A DNA stretch of 33,126 bases. Source: Bifidobacterium breve. Its GTDB lineage: Bacteria; Actinomycetota; Actinomycetes; S36-B12. Both the position numbers and the translations under genes were made by a program. Positions 6,497 through 12,610 of the stretch are shown here, piece after piece (the first letter of the stretch is position 1; each line of letters opens with the position of its first letter). The notes beneath the pieces are model-generated. The model saw only the letters and a list, made by a program, of their open reading frames with translations, had not been told where the DNA came from and made no database searches. The stretch is taken from contig CALPZT020000001.1 in assembly GCA_943328365.2 (NCBI GenBank), positions 1 through 33,126 of the forward strand, read 5' to 3'.

Positions 6497-7581
6497 CTGC
6501 CGGTCAACAGGCTGGCATCGAGCGCAGCGCTGAGATCGGCCCAAAGGTCATCGGCGTGCTCGATGCCGAATGACAGGCGGATGAGGCTCTCCGGAACGGT
6601 CGTGCTCTCCAAGGCCCAACGGCGGCGGCGCTCAAGGAGTGACTCGACGCCGCCGAGGCTCGTTGCGTGGGTCCAGATGCGGGCGTGTCGGCAGGCGGTG
6701 TCGGCCGCATCCGGCCCGCCAGTCATCTCGATCGCCGCGATTGTCCCGAACCCCGGATAGCGAACCCGGCTGACCGCTGGATGGGCACGGAGCCTCTCGG
6801 TGACGACGCGGGCGCTCGCCTGAGCCTGCTCGATGCGCAGGGCGAGCGTGCGAATCCCACGCAGGGCGAGGTAGCAGTCGAATGCGCTCGTCGCACCGCC
6901 GAGGAGTACCCGCCGGCTGCGAATCCGGTCGGCTAGCTCTGGGTCGGTGGCCACGAGCGCGCCCATGAGCAGGTCGGAATGGCCACTCAGCGCCTTGGTG
7001 ACGCTGTGGAGCACGATGTCGGCCCCGTCCCGAAGCGGTCGCTGCAGCATCGGCGTCGCGAAGGTGTTATCGACGAGGGCGAGTGCGCCGGCGGCATGGG
7101 CGGCATCAATGCACGCCGGCAGGTCGGCGACCTGGAGGAGGGGATTGGTCGGCGACTCCAGCCAGAGCACGTGTGCGCCCGAGCAGGCATCGATGACGTC
7201 GGGCGTGCGATCGACCTCGACGATGCGCAATTCGATGCGTCCGATGGCATGGAGTTCGCGCAGACGCACTGCGACGCCCGTGTAGGCAGCGCTCGGAGCG
7301 ACGATCACCGCACCCTGCGGGACGAGGTCCATGGCGGCGCCCGCTGCTGCCATGCCAGACGAGAACACGGTGGCTGAACCGCCCTCGAGACCGCCGATCA
7401 CGTCTTCGAGCGCATGTGCGCTCGGGGCGTCCTCGCGCGCGTACTCCATCGGGCCACCGGCGATGAATGACGATGCGGGGACGATGGGCGTGTTGAGCGG
7501 TGCATCGGGAGTCCGTGGCGGGCGGCCGGCGGTGACGACAAAGGTCTCAGGTCTCAGCGGTGAAGTCGTCTCGTCAGCCAC
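6493..7581 (-). CDS. Trans-sulfuration PLP enzyme (cystathionine gamma-synthase/lyase family)
   Basis: A 362-residue member of the Cys/Met metabolism PLP-dependent family. The N-terminal block PLRPETFVVTAGRPPR is typical, followed by FSSGMAA, LWLESPTNPLL, VDNTFATP and the Schiff-base lysine in HSVTKALSGHSDLLMG (Lys about residue 196). Family members interconvert cystathionine, homocysteine and cysteine or make methionine precursors; sequence alone does not separate synthase from lyase. The GTG at 7581 is chosen because it retains the conserved N-terminus and lies six bases after a TATGGT box. Its stop overlaps the end of gpsA by 4 bp in convergent orientation, and its promoter faces that of ddl. 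Confidence 0.88.
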   Translation of the reverse strand: MADETTSPLRPETFVVTAGRPPRTPDAPLNTPIVPASSFIAGGPMEYAREDAPSAHALEDVIGGLEGGSATVFSSGMAAAGAAMDLVPQGAVIVAPSAAYTGVAVRLRELHAIGRIELRIVEVDRTPDVIDACSGAHVLWLESPTNPLLQVADLPACIDAAHAAGALALVDNTFATPMLQRPLRDGADIVLHSVTKALSGHSDLLMGALVATDPELADRIRSRRVLLGGATSAFDCYLALRGIRTLALRIEQAQASARVVTERLRAHPAVSRVRYPGFGTIAAIEMTGGPDAADTACRHARIWTHATSLGGVESLLERRRRWALESTTVPESLIRLSFGIEHADDLWADLSAALDASLLTGS

Positions 7582-7587
7582 GGACCG

Positions 7588-7593
7588 ACCATA
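7588..7593 (-). promoter_or_regulatory. -10 box of a leaderless promoter (PLP enzyme gene)
   Basis: On the minus strand TATGGT is followed by six bases and the GTG at 7581. It lies only 21 bp from the opposing ddl -10 box, so the two promoters must share their upstream region. Confidence 0.55.
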
Positions 7594-7614
7594 GTGGCAG
7601 TCGCAGTGGACCGA

Positions 7615-7620
7615 TACGGT
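7615..7620 (+). promoter_or_regulatory. -10 box of a leaderless promoter (ddl)
   Basis: TACGGT is followed by six bases and the GTG at 7627. This supports the GTG at 7627 as the ddl start rather than the in-frame GTGs at 7594 and 7606, and agrees with where Ddl proteins usually begin. Confidence 0.6.
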
Positions 7621-7626
7621 CAGCAC

Positions 7627-8700
7627 GTGCAGAGGCTTCGAGTGGCAGTTGTCTTCGGGGGTCGCAGCAGTGAGCATGGCATTTCCTGCGTGAGTGCCGG
7701 GAGCATTCTTCGTGCCCTCGACCCACTCGACTACGAGGCTGTCGCCATCGGTATCGCACCCGATGGCGCCTGGTTTCTCCAGGATGTCGATCCTGACCGA
7801 CTTCGCATCATCGAGGGCATCGTGCCATCCGTCGAGCCGATAGGGCAGCAGGTGGTGCTCAGTGCCGACCCGACAACGCGCTCGAACGATCTCGGTCGCA
7901 TCGACGTCGTCTTCCCCGTGCTGCACGGGCCCTGGGGTGAAGACGGCACGATCCAAGGTCTGCTCGAGATGTCGGGCATCCCGTACGTCGGATCAGGTGT
8001 CATGGCCTCGGCCGTGGCGATGGACAAGGCCACGATGAAGGCGATCTTCGCCGCCGCCGGCCTCGCGGTTGGCCCCTATGCAGTCATCACCGACCGTCAG
8101 TGGCGCGCTGACCGGCCAGCGGCACTCGGTCGGGCCCGCGCGGTGGGCTTTCCCATGTTCGTGAAGCCCGCGCGAGCCGGATCCTCGCAGGGGATCACGA
8201 AGGTCCATTCCGACGATGCGCTGGAGGCGGCGATCGAAGCGGCTCGGATTCACGACCCCCGGGTCGTTGTCGAAGCGTCCGTCGAAGGGGTTCGGGAGAT
8301 TGAGTGCGGGGTGATCGAGGACGAGTCTGGCGTGCCGAAGGCGAGCCGCTGCGCCGAGATCATCGTCGGCGGCGATCATGAGTTCTACGACTTCGAGGCG
8401 AAGTACCTCGATGATTCCACGGACCTCGTCGTGCCTGCAGCGCTCGACGAGTCGATCGAGGCTGAAGTTCAGCGGCAGGCGTGCCTGGCATTCGAGGCGC
8501 TCGGCTGCGAGGGCCTCGCGCGGGTCGACTTCTTCGTCGGCCCGTCCGGCGCGGTCATCATCAATGAGGTGAACACGATGCCGGGGTTCACCCCGATCTC
8601 GATGTTCCCGCGGATGTGGGAGGCGTCGGGGCTCGCGTACGAGGATCTGGTGTCGCACCTCATCCGAGATGCGCAAAGGCGCGGGACGGGCCTCCGGTAG
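7627..8700 (+). CDS. ddl: D-alanine--D-alanine ligase
   Basis: A 357-residue ATP-grasp ligase that makes the D-Ala-D-Ala dipeptide of peptidoglycan precursors. The N-terminal VAVVFGGRSSEHGISCVS is the hallmark of Ddl. The ATP-grasp blocks are MFVKPARAGSSQGITKV, DFEAKYLD, and the metal-binding INEVNTMPGFTPISMFPRMW near the end. The acceptor-pocket region has EFYDFEAKY, typical of D-Ala ligases rather than the D-Lac type, though specificity is inferred. The leaderless GTG at 7627 is the preferred start. The final codons lie in a duplicated 26-bp unit, and the protein ends RRGTGLR. A convergent RAM-domain gene follows 35 bp later. Confidence 0.95.
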   Translation: MQRLRVAVVFGGRSSEHGISCVSAGSILRALDPLDYEAVAIGIAPDGAWFLQDVDPDRLRIIEGIVPSVEPIGQQVVLSADPTTRSNDLGRIDVVFPVLHGPWGEDGTIQGLLEMSGIPYVGSGVMASAVAMDKATMKAIFAAAGLAVGPYAVITDRQWRADRPAALGRARAVGFPMFVKPARAGSSQGITKVHSDDALEAAIEAARIHDPRVVVEASVEGVREIECGVIEDESGVPKASRCAEIIVGGDHEFYDFEAKYLDDSTDLVVPAALDESIEAEVQRQACLAFEALGCEGLARVDFFVGPSGAVIINEVNTMPGFTPISMFPRMWEASGLAYEDLVSHLIRDAQRRGTGLR

Positions 8701-8735
8701 TCAGCCGCGGGACGGGCCTGCGGTAGTCAGCCGCG
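8681..8735. repeat. Tandem 26-bp duplication between convergent genes
   Basis: Copies at 8681-8706 and 8707-8732 differ at one base and are followed by the first three bases of a third copy. The first copy holds the ddl stop codon, and the array ends exactly before the stop codon of the opposing RAM-domain gene at 8736. Confidence 0.9.
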
Positions 8736-8969
8736 TCAAAGGTTCAGGACCGGGCAGGTGAGGGTTCGGGTAATGCCGGGAACTGCCTGGATGCGCGCGA
8801 TGATGAACCGTCCGAGTTCGTCCATTGTGTTGGCCTCGGCCCGGACGATGACGTCGTAGGGCCCGGTGACGTCCTCGGCGAGCGTGACGCCGGCGATCTC
8901 CCGGATGGCCCGCACGACCGCCGGGGCCACGCCGACCTCGGTCTGAATGAGCACGTACGCCTGCACCAT
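8736..8969 (-). CDS. Stand-alone RAM domain (Lrp/AsnC C-terminal-like) protein
   Basis: A 77-residue protein starting MVQAYVLIQTEVG. It corresponds to the ligand-binding/oligomerisation RAM domain of Lrp/AsnC regulators without the helix-turn-helix, as in SraA-like stand-alone proteins: strand, helix (VVRAIREIAGV), strand, GPYDVIVRAEA, helix (MDELGRFIIARIQ), strand ending LTCPVLNL. Such proteins form alpha/beta sandwich oligomers that can bind amino acids; the target is unknown. Two adjacent ATGs (8972, 8969) are possible. An AAGG at 8983-8980 serves as ribosome-binding site. The gene lies convergent to ddl and divergent from thiL. Confidence 0.88.
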   Translation of the reverse strand: MVQAYVLIQTEVGVAPAVVRAIREIAGVTLAEDVTGPYDVIVRAEANTMDELGRFIIARIQAVPGITRTLTCPVLNL

Positions 8970-8992
8970 CATGCATTGACCTTCATGCTGCG

Positions 8993-8998
8993 AGACTA
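8993..8998 (-). promoter_or_regulatory. -10 box for the RAM-domain gene, with possible five-codon leader ORF
   Basis: On the minus strand TAGTCT is followed by six bases and an ATG at 8986. That ATG opens a five-codon frame (MKVNA) whose TGA at 8971-8969 overlaps both ATGs of the RAM gene. The transcript would then begin at the mini-ORF start and carry the SD AAGG inside it. Confidence 0.45.
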
Positions 8999-9043
8999 AC
9001 GATCCCCGCGAACGTCGGCGGCCGATGTGGTGAATGGAGCACG

Positions 9044-10060
9044 ATGACCGAATCGAGTCCGCTTGCTGATTCGTCCGGCGTGACGATCGGCGATACCGGC
9101 GAGTTCGCCCTGATCGGACGAATCACCGCGCATCTGCCCGATTCCGACGCGGTGCTCGTAGGGCCGGGGGACGATACGGCGCTCATCACTGCCGCGTCAG
9201 GGAGCGTTCTTGCCACGATCGACGTGCTCGTCGAGGGGACTCACTTTCGTCGGGACTGGTCCAGCGCCGCCGACATCGGGCACAAGGCGGCGGCTGCGAG
9301 CCTTGCCGATATCGCCGCCATGGGCGGGGTTGCGACCGCACTCCTCGTCGGGTTTGCCGCGCCTGCTGACCTTCCGCTCGACTGGGCTCTCGAGTGCGCC
9401 TCCGGGATCGCAGCGGAGGCCGCCGCGGTGGGAGCCTGCGTCGTCGGAGGCGATGTCGTCGGCTCACCGATCGTGACCTTGTCGGTGACAGCCCTCGGCG
9501 ACATGCAGGGCAGAGCCCCGGTCCTTCGCTCAGGTGCCCGGCCGGGTGATGTGGTCGCACTTGCGGGCCGGCTTGGCTTGTCTGCAGCCGGACTGGCGAT
9601 GCTTTCCCGCGGGGTGAGCGTCCCTTCGACGCTCGTCGATGCGCATCGAAGGCCGGAGCCGCCCTACTTGGCCGGACCGGTCGCTGCCGCCGCCGGAGCG
9701 ACGGCGATGATCGACGTAAGCGATGGGCTGGTCGCCGATGCTCGCCACCTGGCCGAGGCATCCGGGGTCTGCATCATCCTCGGTACCTCGGCTTGGGGCA
9801 TTTCCGAGCCCTTGACTGAGGCAGGCTTGGCGTTGGGCGTCGATCCGATGGAGTGGATGCTGACAGGGGGCGAGGACCACGGCCTGCTCGCGACATTCCC
9901 GGCAGATGTCGTCGTGCCGCCACCATTCGTGATCATCGGCTCGGTGGCGGACGTCGGATCGAGTGAATCAGGCGGCGAGTTCCCGGGAGTGATGGTCGAC
10001 GGTCAGAGGCGCGAGGGGCCAGGCGGTCATGTGCACTTCGGCGGGCTGATCAGGGGGTAG
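9044..10060 (+). CDS. thiL: Thiamine-monophosphate kinase
   Basis: A 338-residue ThiL, which phosphorylates thiamine monophosphate to the active cofactor thiamine pyrophosphate. It belongs to the PurM/SelD-like ATP-binding fold. The N-terminal GEFALIGRI, the metal-binding VGPGDDTALI, then DVLVEGTHFRRDW, ADIAAMGG and, in the second half, IDVSDGLVADARHLA and TGGEDHGLLATFP are family blocks. GGAGC before the ATG is a usable ribosome-binding site. A weak -35/-10 pair (TTGACC at 8976, TAACGA at 8997) overlaps the opposing RAM promoter. The 3' end overlaps the convergent PemK-like gene by 11 bp. No thiamine synthesis genes are next to it. Confidence 0.94.
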   Translation: MTESSPLADSSGVTIGDTGEFALIGRITAHLPDSDAVLVGPGDDTALITAASGSVLATIDVLVEGTHFRRDWSSAADIGHKAAAASLADIAAMGGVATALLVGFAAPADLPLDWALECASGIAAEAAAVGACVVGGDVVGSPIVTLSVTALGDMQGRAPVLRSGARPGDVVALAGRLGLSAAGLAMLSRGVSVPSTLVDAHRRPEPPYLAGPVAAAAGATAMIDVSDGLVADARHLAEASGVCIILGTSAWGISEPLTEAGLALGVDPMEWMLTGGEDHGLLATFPADVVVPPPFVIIGSVADVGSSESGGEFPGVMVDGQRREGPGGHVHFGGLIRG

Positions 10061-10538
10061 GCGGTCTCCGGGCAGGCCTGAGAAGCGTACGCCGGAGACG
10101 CTGCAGGAGGGTGAGCTTTCGGGCACCGATGCTTGAGCGGATGGATTCGAAGGTGGCCCTCGGAAGGGTCGCTCCCTCCCGTCGAACAGCGCGTGCATCA
10201 ACGGCGAGGAGACGATCCCTTCGCACCCAGCTCGGCCGGCGTTCGCCATCCCAGGCTCCTGCTCCGATGGGGAGCCAGCGCGGGTCACCGGAGTGGTCAC
10301 GGCTTGAGAGCATGAGGGCAGCGAGTCGCTTGCGATCAGCGAGGCCGATGACGACGACCGGACGGTCCTTGCCGACGGAGGGATCCTCTTCAAAGGCGAC
10401 CCACGCCCATACGATCTCGCCGGGATCGGGCCGACCGTTGCGCTTGGGACGGTACGCCCAGCGGACCCGACCGGCGTATGCCTGGGCGCCGCCGGTCGCA
10501 GGGGCATGAGAACCGGTCGAGCCTGACGTACTTTCCAC
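10050..10538 (-). CDS. PemK/MazF-like protein without visible antitoxin
   Basis: A 162-residue protein with a central PemK/MazF-like beta-barrel: RPDPGEIVWAWVAFEED, then KDRPVVVIGLADRKRLAALMLSS, the latter matching the 'GKxRPvvVi' strand of MazF endoribonucleases. The conserved start-of-barrel PGEIVW replaces the usual PGdvvw. Tails of 30-40 residues flank the core, and the C-terminus is very basic (RKLTLLQRLRRTLLRPARR). No small antitoxin gene lies next to it; it sits 22 bp downstream of rpmB on the same strand. It may be a domesticated relative rather than a toxin. GTG at 10538 is the likely start, with no clear SD, suggesting read-through from rpmB. Confidence 0.7.
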   Translation of the reverse strand: MESTSGSTGSHAPATGGAQAYAGRVRWAYRPKRNGRPDPGEIVWAWVAFEEDPSVGKDRPVVVIGLADRKRLAALMLSSRDHSGDPRWLPIGAGAWDGERRPSWVRRDRLLAVDARAVRREGATLPRATFESIRSSIGARKLTLLQRLRRTLLRPARRPPTP

Positions 10539-10560
10539 GACCGGGCGAGCAGTCGTCGCG

Positions 10561-10749
10561 CTAGTTGCGCACGACCTTGCCGGCCTTCAGGCACGAGGCG
10601 CACACGTTCTGACGCTTCGGGGTCTTGCCGACGAGCGTGCGAACCCGCTGAATGTTCGGGTTCCAGCGACGCTTCGTGCGTCGGTGCGAGTGAGAGATGC
10701 TGTGCCCGAAGCTTGGGCCCTTGCCGCAGACGTCGCAGTTGGCAGCCAC
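10561..10749 (-). CDS. rpmB: 50S ribosomal protein L28 (zinc-binding form)
   Basis: A 62-residue L28. It starts at a GTG (VAANCDVCGKGPSFG) with a strong AAGGAG at 10761-10756, six bases before the start, which excludes the longer in-frame start at 10764. Two CXXC pairs (CDVC near the N-terminus, CASC near the C-terminus) form the zinc ribbon of the C+ type, which zinc-limited bacteria replace with a cysteine-free paralogue. The basic middle SHSHRRTKRRWNPNIQRV is typical. A divergent DAK2 gene lies upstream, and a PemK-like gene follows on the same strand. Confidence 0.96.
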   Translation of the reverse strand: MAANCDVCGKGPSFGHSISHSHRRTKRRWNPNIQRVRTLVGKTPKRQNVCASCLKAGKVVRN

Positions 10750-10760
10750 GGTGCACTCCT

Positions 10761-10802
10761 TCATGATTCATGATCGCGCCGGTCGGGCCTGATGCCCGAG
10801 CC
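10761..10802 (-). promoter_or_regulatory. rpmB leader hairpin and 7-bp tandem repeat
   Basis: Just upstream of the rpmB ribosome-binding site the sequence TCATGAT is present twice in tandem (10761-10774). Next to it, 10783-10788 pairs with 10794-10799 (TCGGGC with GCCCGA) and the stem extends with one bulge. Together these could fold the rpmB leader, but no known ribosomal-protein leader is recognised. Confidence 0.35.
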
Positions 10803-10803
10803 G

Positions 10804-10831
10804 ACTTCTGGGAAAGAACTTCTGGGAAACG
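10804..10831. repeat. Tandem 14-bp duplication in the rpmB leader
   Basis: ACTTCTGGGAAAGA (10804-10817) is followed directly by ACTTCTGGGAAACG (10818-10831), identical over the first 12 bases. It lies between the rpmB start and its probable promoter. Confidence 0.8.
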
Positions 10832-10843
10832 ATCTGTCCGGAA

Positions 10844-10849
10844 ACAATA
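10844..10849 (-). promoter_or_regulatory. Putative rpmB -10 box
   Basis: TATTGT on the minus strand fits TANNNT and would start a leader of about 90 bases containing the tandem repeat and hairpin. It faces away from the DAK2 -10 box at 10876, 26 bp apart. No -35 is clear. Confidence 0.35.
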
Positions 10850-10875
10850 TGCTGCCTTCGTGCACGCAGCGGGCC

Positions 10876-10881
10876 TAGGTT
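10876..10881 (+). promoter_or_regulatory. Putative -10 box of the DAK2-recG operon
   Basis: TAGGTT, the same hexamer used at two leaderless genes, here gives a start about 46 bases before the ATG at 10934. That leader carries AAGGAG at 10924-10929, so this gene uses a normal ribosome-binding site. Confidence 0.45.
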
Positions 10882-10933
10882 AGCCGAGCGGGGTGCCCAC
10901 CCCCAAATCCAGGGGCCGATCGCAAGGAGAGCG

Positions 10934-12610
10934 ATGCATGCGAAGAGGCCGGTGCAGCCTGCGATGAGCGCAATTCAGTCATCCTTGGTCCACCCGGCCG
11001 CACTCGTGCGCGATTGGGCCCATGCGGCGCTCGCCGGCCTCGGCGAGGCGCGGGCCGAGATCGATGCGCTCAACGTGTTTCCGGTGCCGGACGGCGATAC
11101 GGGCACGAACGTCTACCTCACGATGGAGGCAGCGTGCGCCGGAATCGAGGAGGCCCTTGCAGTCGACGGCTCGGGACCGTCCGCGGCGATGGGGCTCGCA
11201 CGCGGCTCGCTGCTCGGTGCTCGCGGTAATTCCGGCGTCATCTTGTCCCAGATCCTCCGCGGCACCGCCGAGGTGCTCGCCGCGATTCCATCGGGACGAA
11301 GTATTCGGGGCACCGACATCGCGGCCATGCTCGAGCGAGGCTCAGAACTCGCGTACTCGGCAGTTGCTCGACCGGTCGAGGGGACGATCCTCACGGTCGC
11401 GCGAGCAGCCGCCCGTGCGGCGCGCGCGGCGAGCTCGCGATCAGCCTCTGATTCCCCTGCCGAGGCAGCCGGAGCGGCGAGCGACGGGGCAGCGGAGGCG
11501 CTCGAGCAGACCCCGACCCTCCTGGAGTCCTTGCGCGTTGCCGGCGTCGTCGACGCGGGGGGCCGCGCGCTCGTCGTCGTCCTCGATGCCCTTGTCGAGG
11601 TCGTCACGGGCTCGACGCGGGTGCCGACGGCCCGGCGGGCAGGGCCGCTGCTCCCGACCAGGCCGACCGGCTATCTGCCCGCGAGACTGCTGATAGGGGC
11701 TCCGTCAGACGGCCCGGCTTTCGAGGTCATGTACCTCCTCGACGCCGACGAGGCGGCGGTTGGCCGACTGCGGGAGGAACTTGAGCAGCTTGGCGACAGC
11801 CTCGTCGTGAGCGGATCCGCGCCGCTGTGGAATGTCCATGTGCACGTCGACGACCCCGGAGCCGCGGTGGAGGCAGGCATCGAGGCCGGGCGTCCGCATC
11901 GGATTCGCATCACGGCACTTGATCGTGAGGCAGTCGGGCAGGACCAGCCGAAGCGAGCCATTGTCGCCGTGACACATGGCCCGGGCACGGCCGAGCTGCT
12001 GCGCGGCGCCGGTGTCATCACGGTTCCAGCCCTCCCGAACACCCGTCCGTCGACTGCGGAGCTGCTGTCGGCTGTCCTCGCATCCGATGCAGGCGAGGTC
12101 ATCCTCCTGCCCAGCGACGGCGATACCCGCGCCGTTGCCGGCGTCGTCGCTGCCGAGGCCAGGGCCAGTGGCGTGCGCGTATCGGTCATCCCGACCAGGG
12201 CGATCGTCCAGAGCCTCGCAGCGGCTGCCGTCCATGACCCCTCGGCCGCGTTCGAGGAGGATGTCGTCGCCATGACCCGGGCGGCAGGCGCAACCCGCTA
12301 TGCCGCGGTCACCGTGGCCACTCGTGATGTGCTCACCACCGCGGGTCCATGCCGGGTTGGTGACATCCTCGGCCTCGTCGACGGCGACATCAGCGCCGTT
12401 GGAGAGGACTCTGCGCTCGTCGCGCGTGAGCTGCTCAACGCGATGCTTGCCGCGGGCGGCGAGCTCGTGACTCTTGTCTTTGGCCGCGACATCGATTCAT
12501 CCTTCGGCGACGAGCTCACTGGGTGGCTTGCGACGGTGCATCCGATGGTCGAAGTCGTTGCCTATGACGGTGGTCAGCCGCTCTGGCCCGTCATCATCGG
12601 GGTCGAATGA
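10934..12610 (+). CDS. DAK2-domain protein (FakA/YloV-like, probable fatty acid kinase subunit)
   Basis: A 558-residue protein. The N-terminal DAK2 kinase-like domain has NVFPVPDGDTGTNVYLTM and GSLLGARGNSGVILSQILRG, the nucleotide and magnesium-binding blocks shared with dihydroxyacetone kinase L subunits. The middle and C-terminal parts match the long form found in FakA of Gram-positive bacteria, which phosphorylates fatty acids held by a DegV-type FakB protein. No FakB is visible here. An alanine-rich stretch near residues 155-190 links the domains. The SD AAGGAG is 4 bases from the ATG at 10934; the ATG at 10964 is an alternative. recG follows with an ATGA overlap, as in many actinobacteria. 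Confidence 0.88.
   Translation: MHAKRPVQPAMSAIQSSLVHPAALVRDWAHAALAGLGEARAEIDALNVFPVPDGDTGTNVYLTMEAACAGIEEALAVDGSGPSAAMGLARGSLLGARGNSGVILSQILRGTAEVLAAIPSGRSIRGTDIAAMLERGSELAYSAVARPVEGTILTVARAAARAARAASSRSASDSPAEAAGAASDGAAEALEQTPTLLESLRVAGVVDAGGRALVVVLDALVEVVTGSTRVPTARRAGPLLPTRPTGYLPARLLIGAPSDGPAFEVMYLLDADEAAVGRLREELEQLGDSLVVSGSAPLWNVHVHVDDPGAAVEAGIEAGRPHRIRITALDREAVGQDQPKRAIVAVTHGPGTAELLRGAGVITVPALPNTRPSTAELLSAVLASDAGEVILLPSDGDTRAVAGVVAAEARASGVRVSVIPTRAIVQSLAAAAVHDPSAAFEEDVVAMTRAAGATRYAAVTVATRDVLTTAGPCRVGDILGLVDGDISAVGEDSALVARELLNAMLAAGGELVTLVFGRDIDSSFGDELTGWLATVHPMVEVVAYDGGQPLWPVIIGVE

Noticed and set aside
7582..7956. Upstream extension of the PLP enzyme frame across the start of ddl
   Set aside because: The extra 125 residues are antisense to ddl and do not align with the enzyme family; the GTG at 7581 has a leaderless promoter.
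10050..10538. Calling a complete toxin-antitoxin module
   Set aside because: No candidate antitoxin gene lies upstream or downstream; the neighbours are rpmB and thiL.
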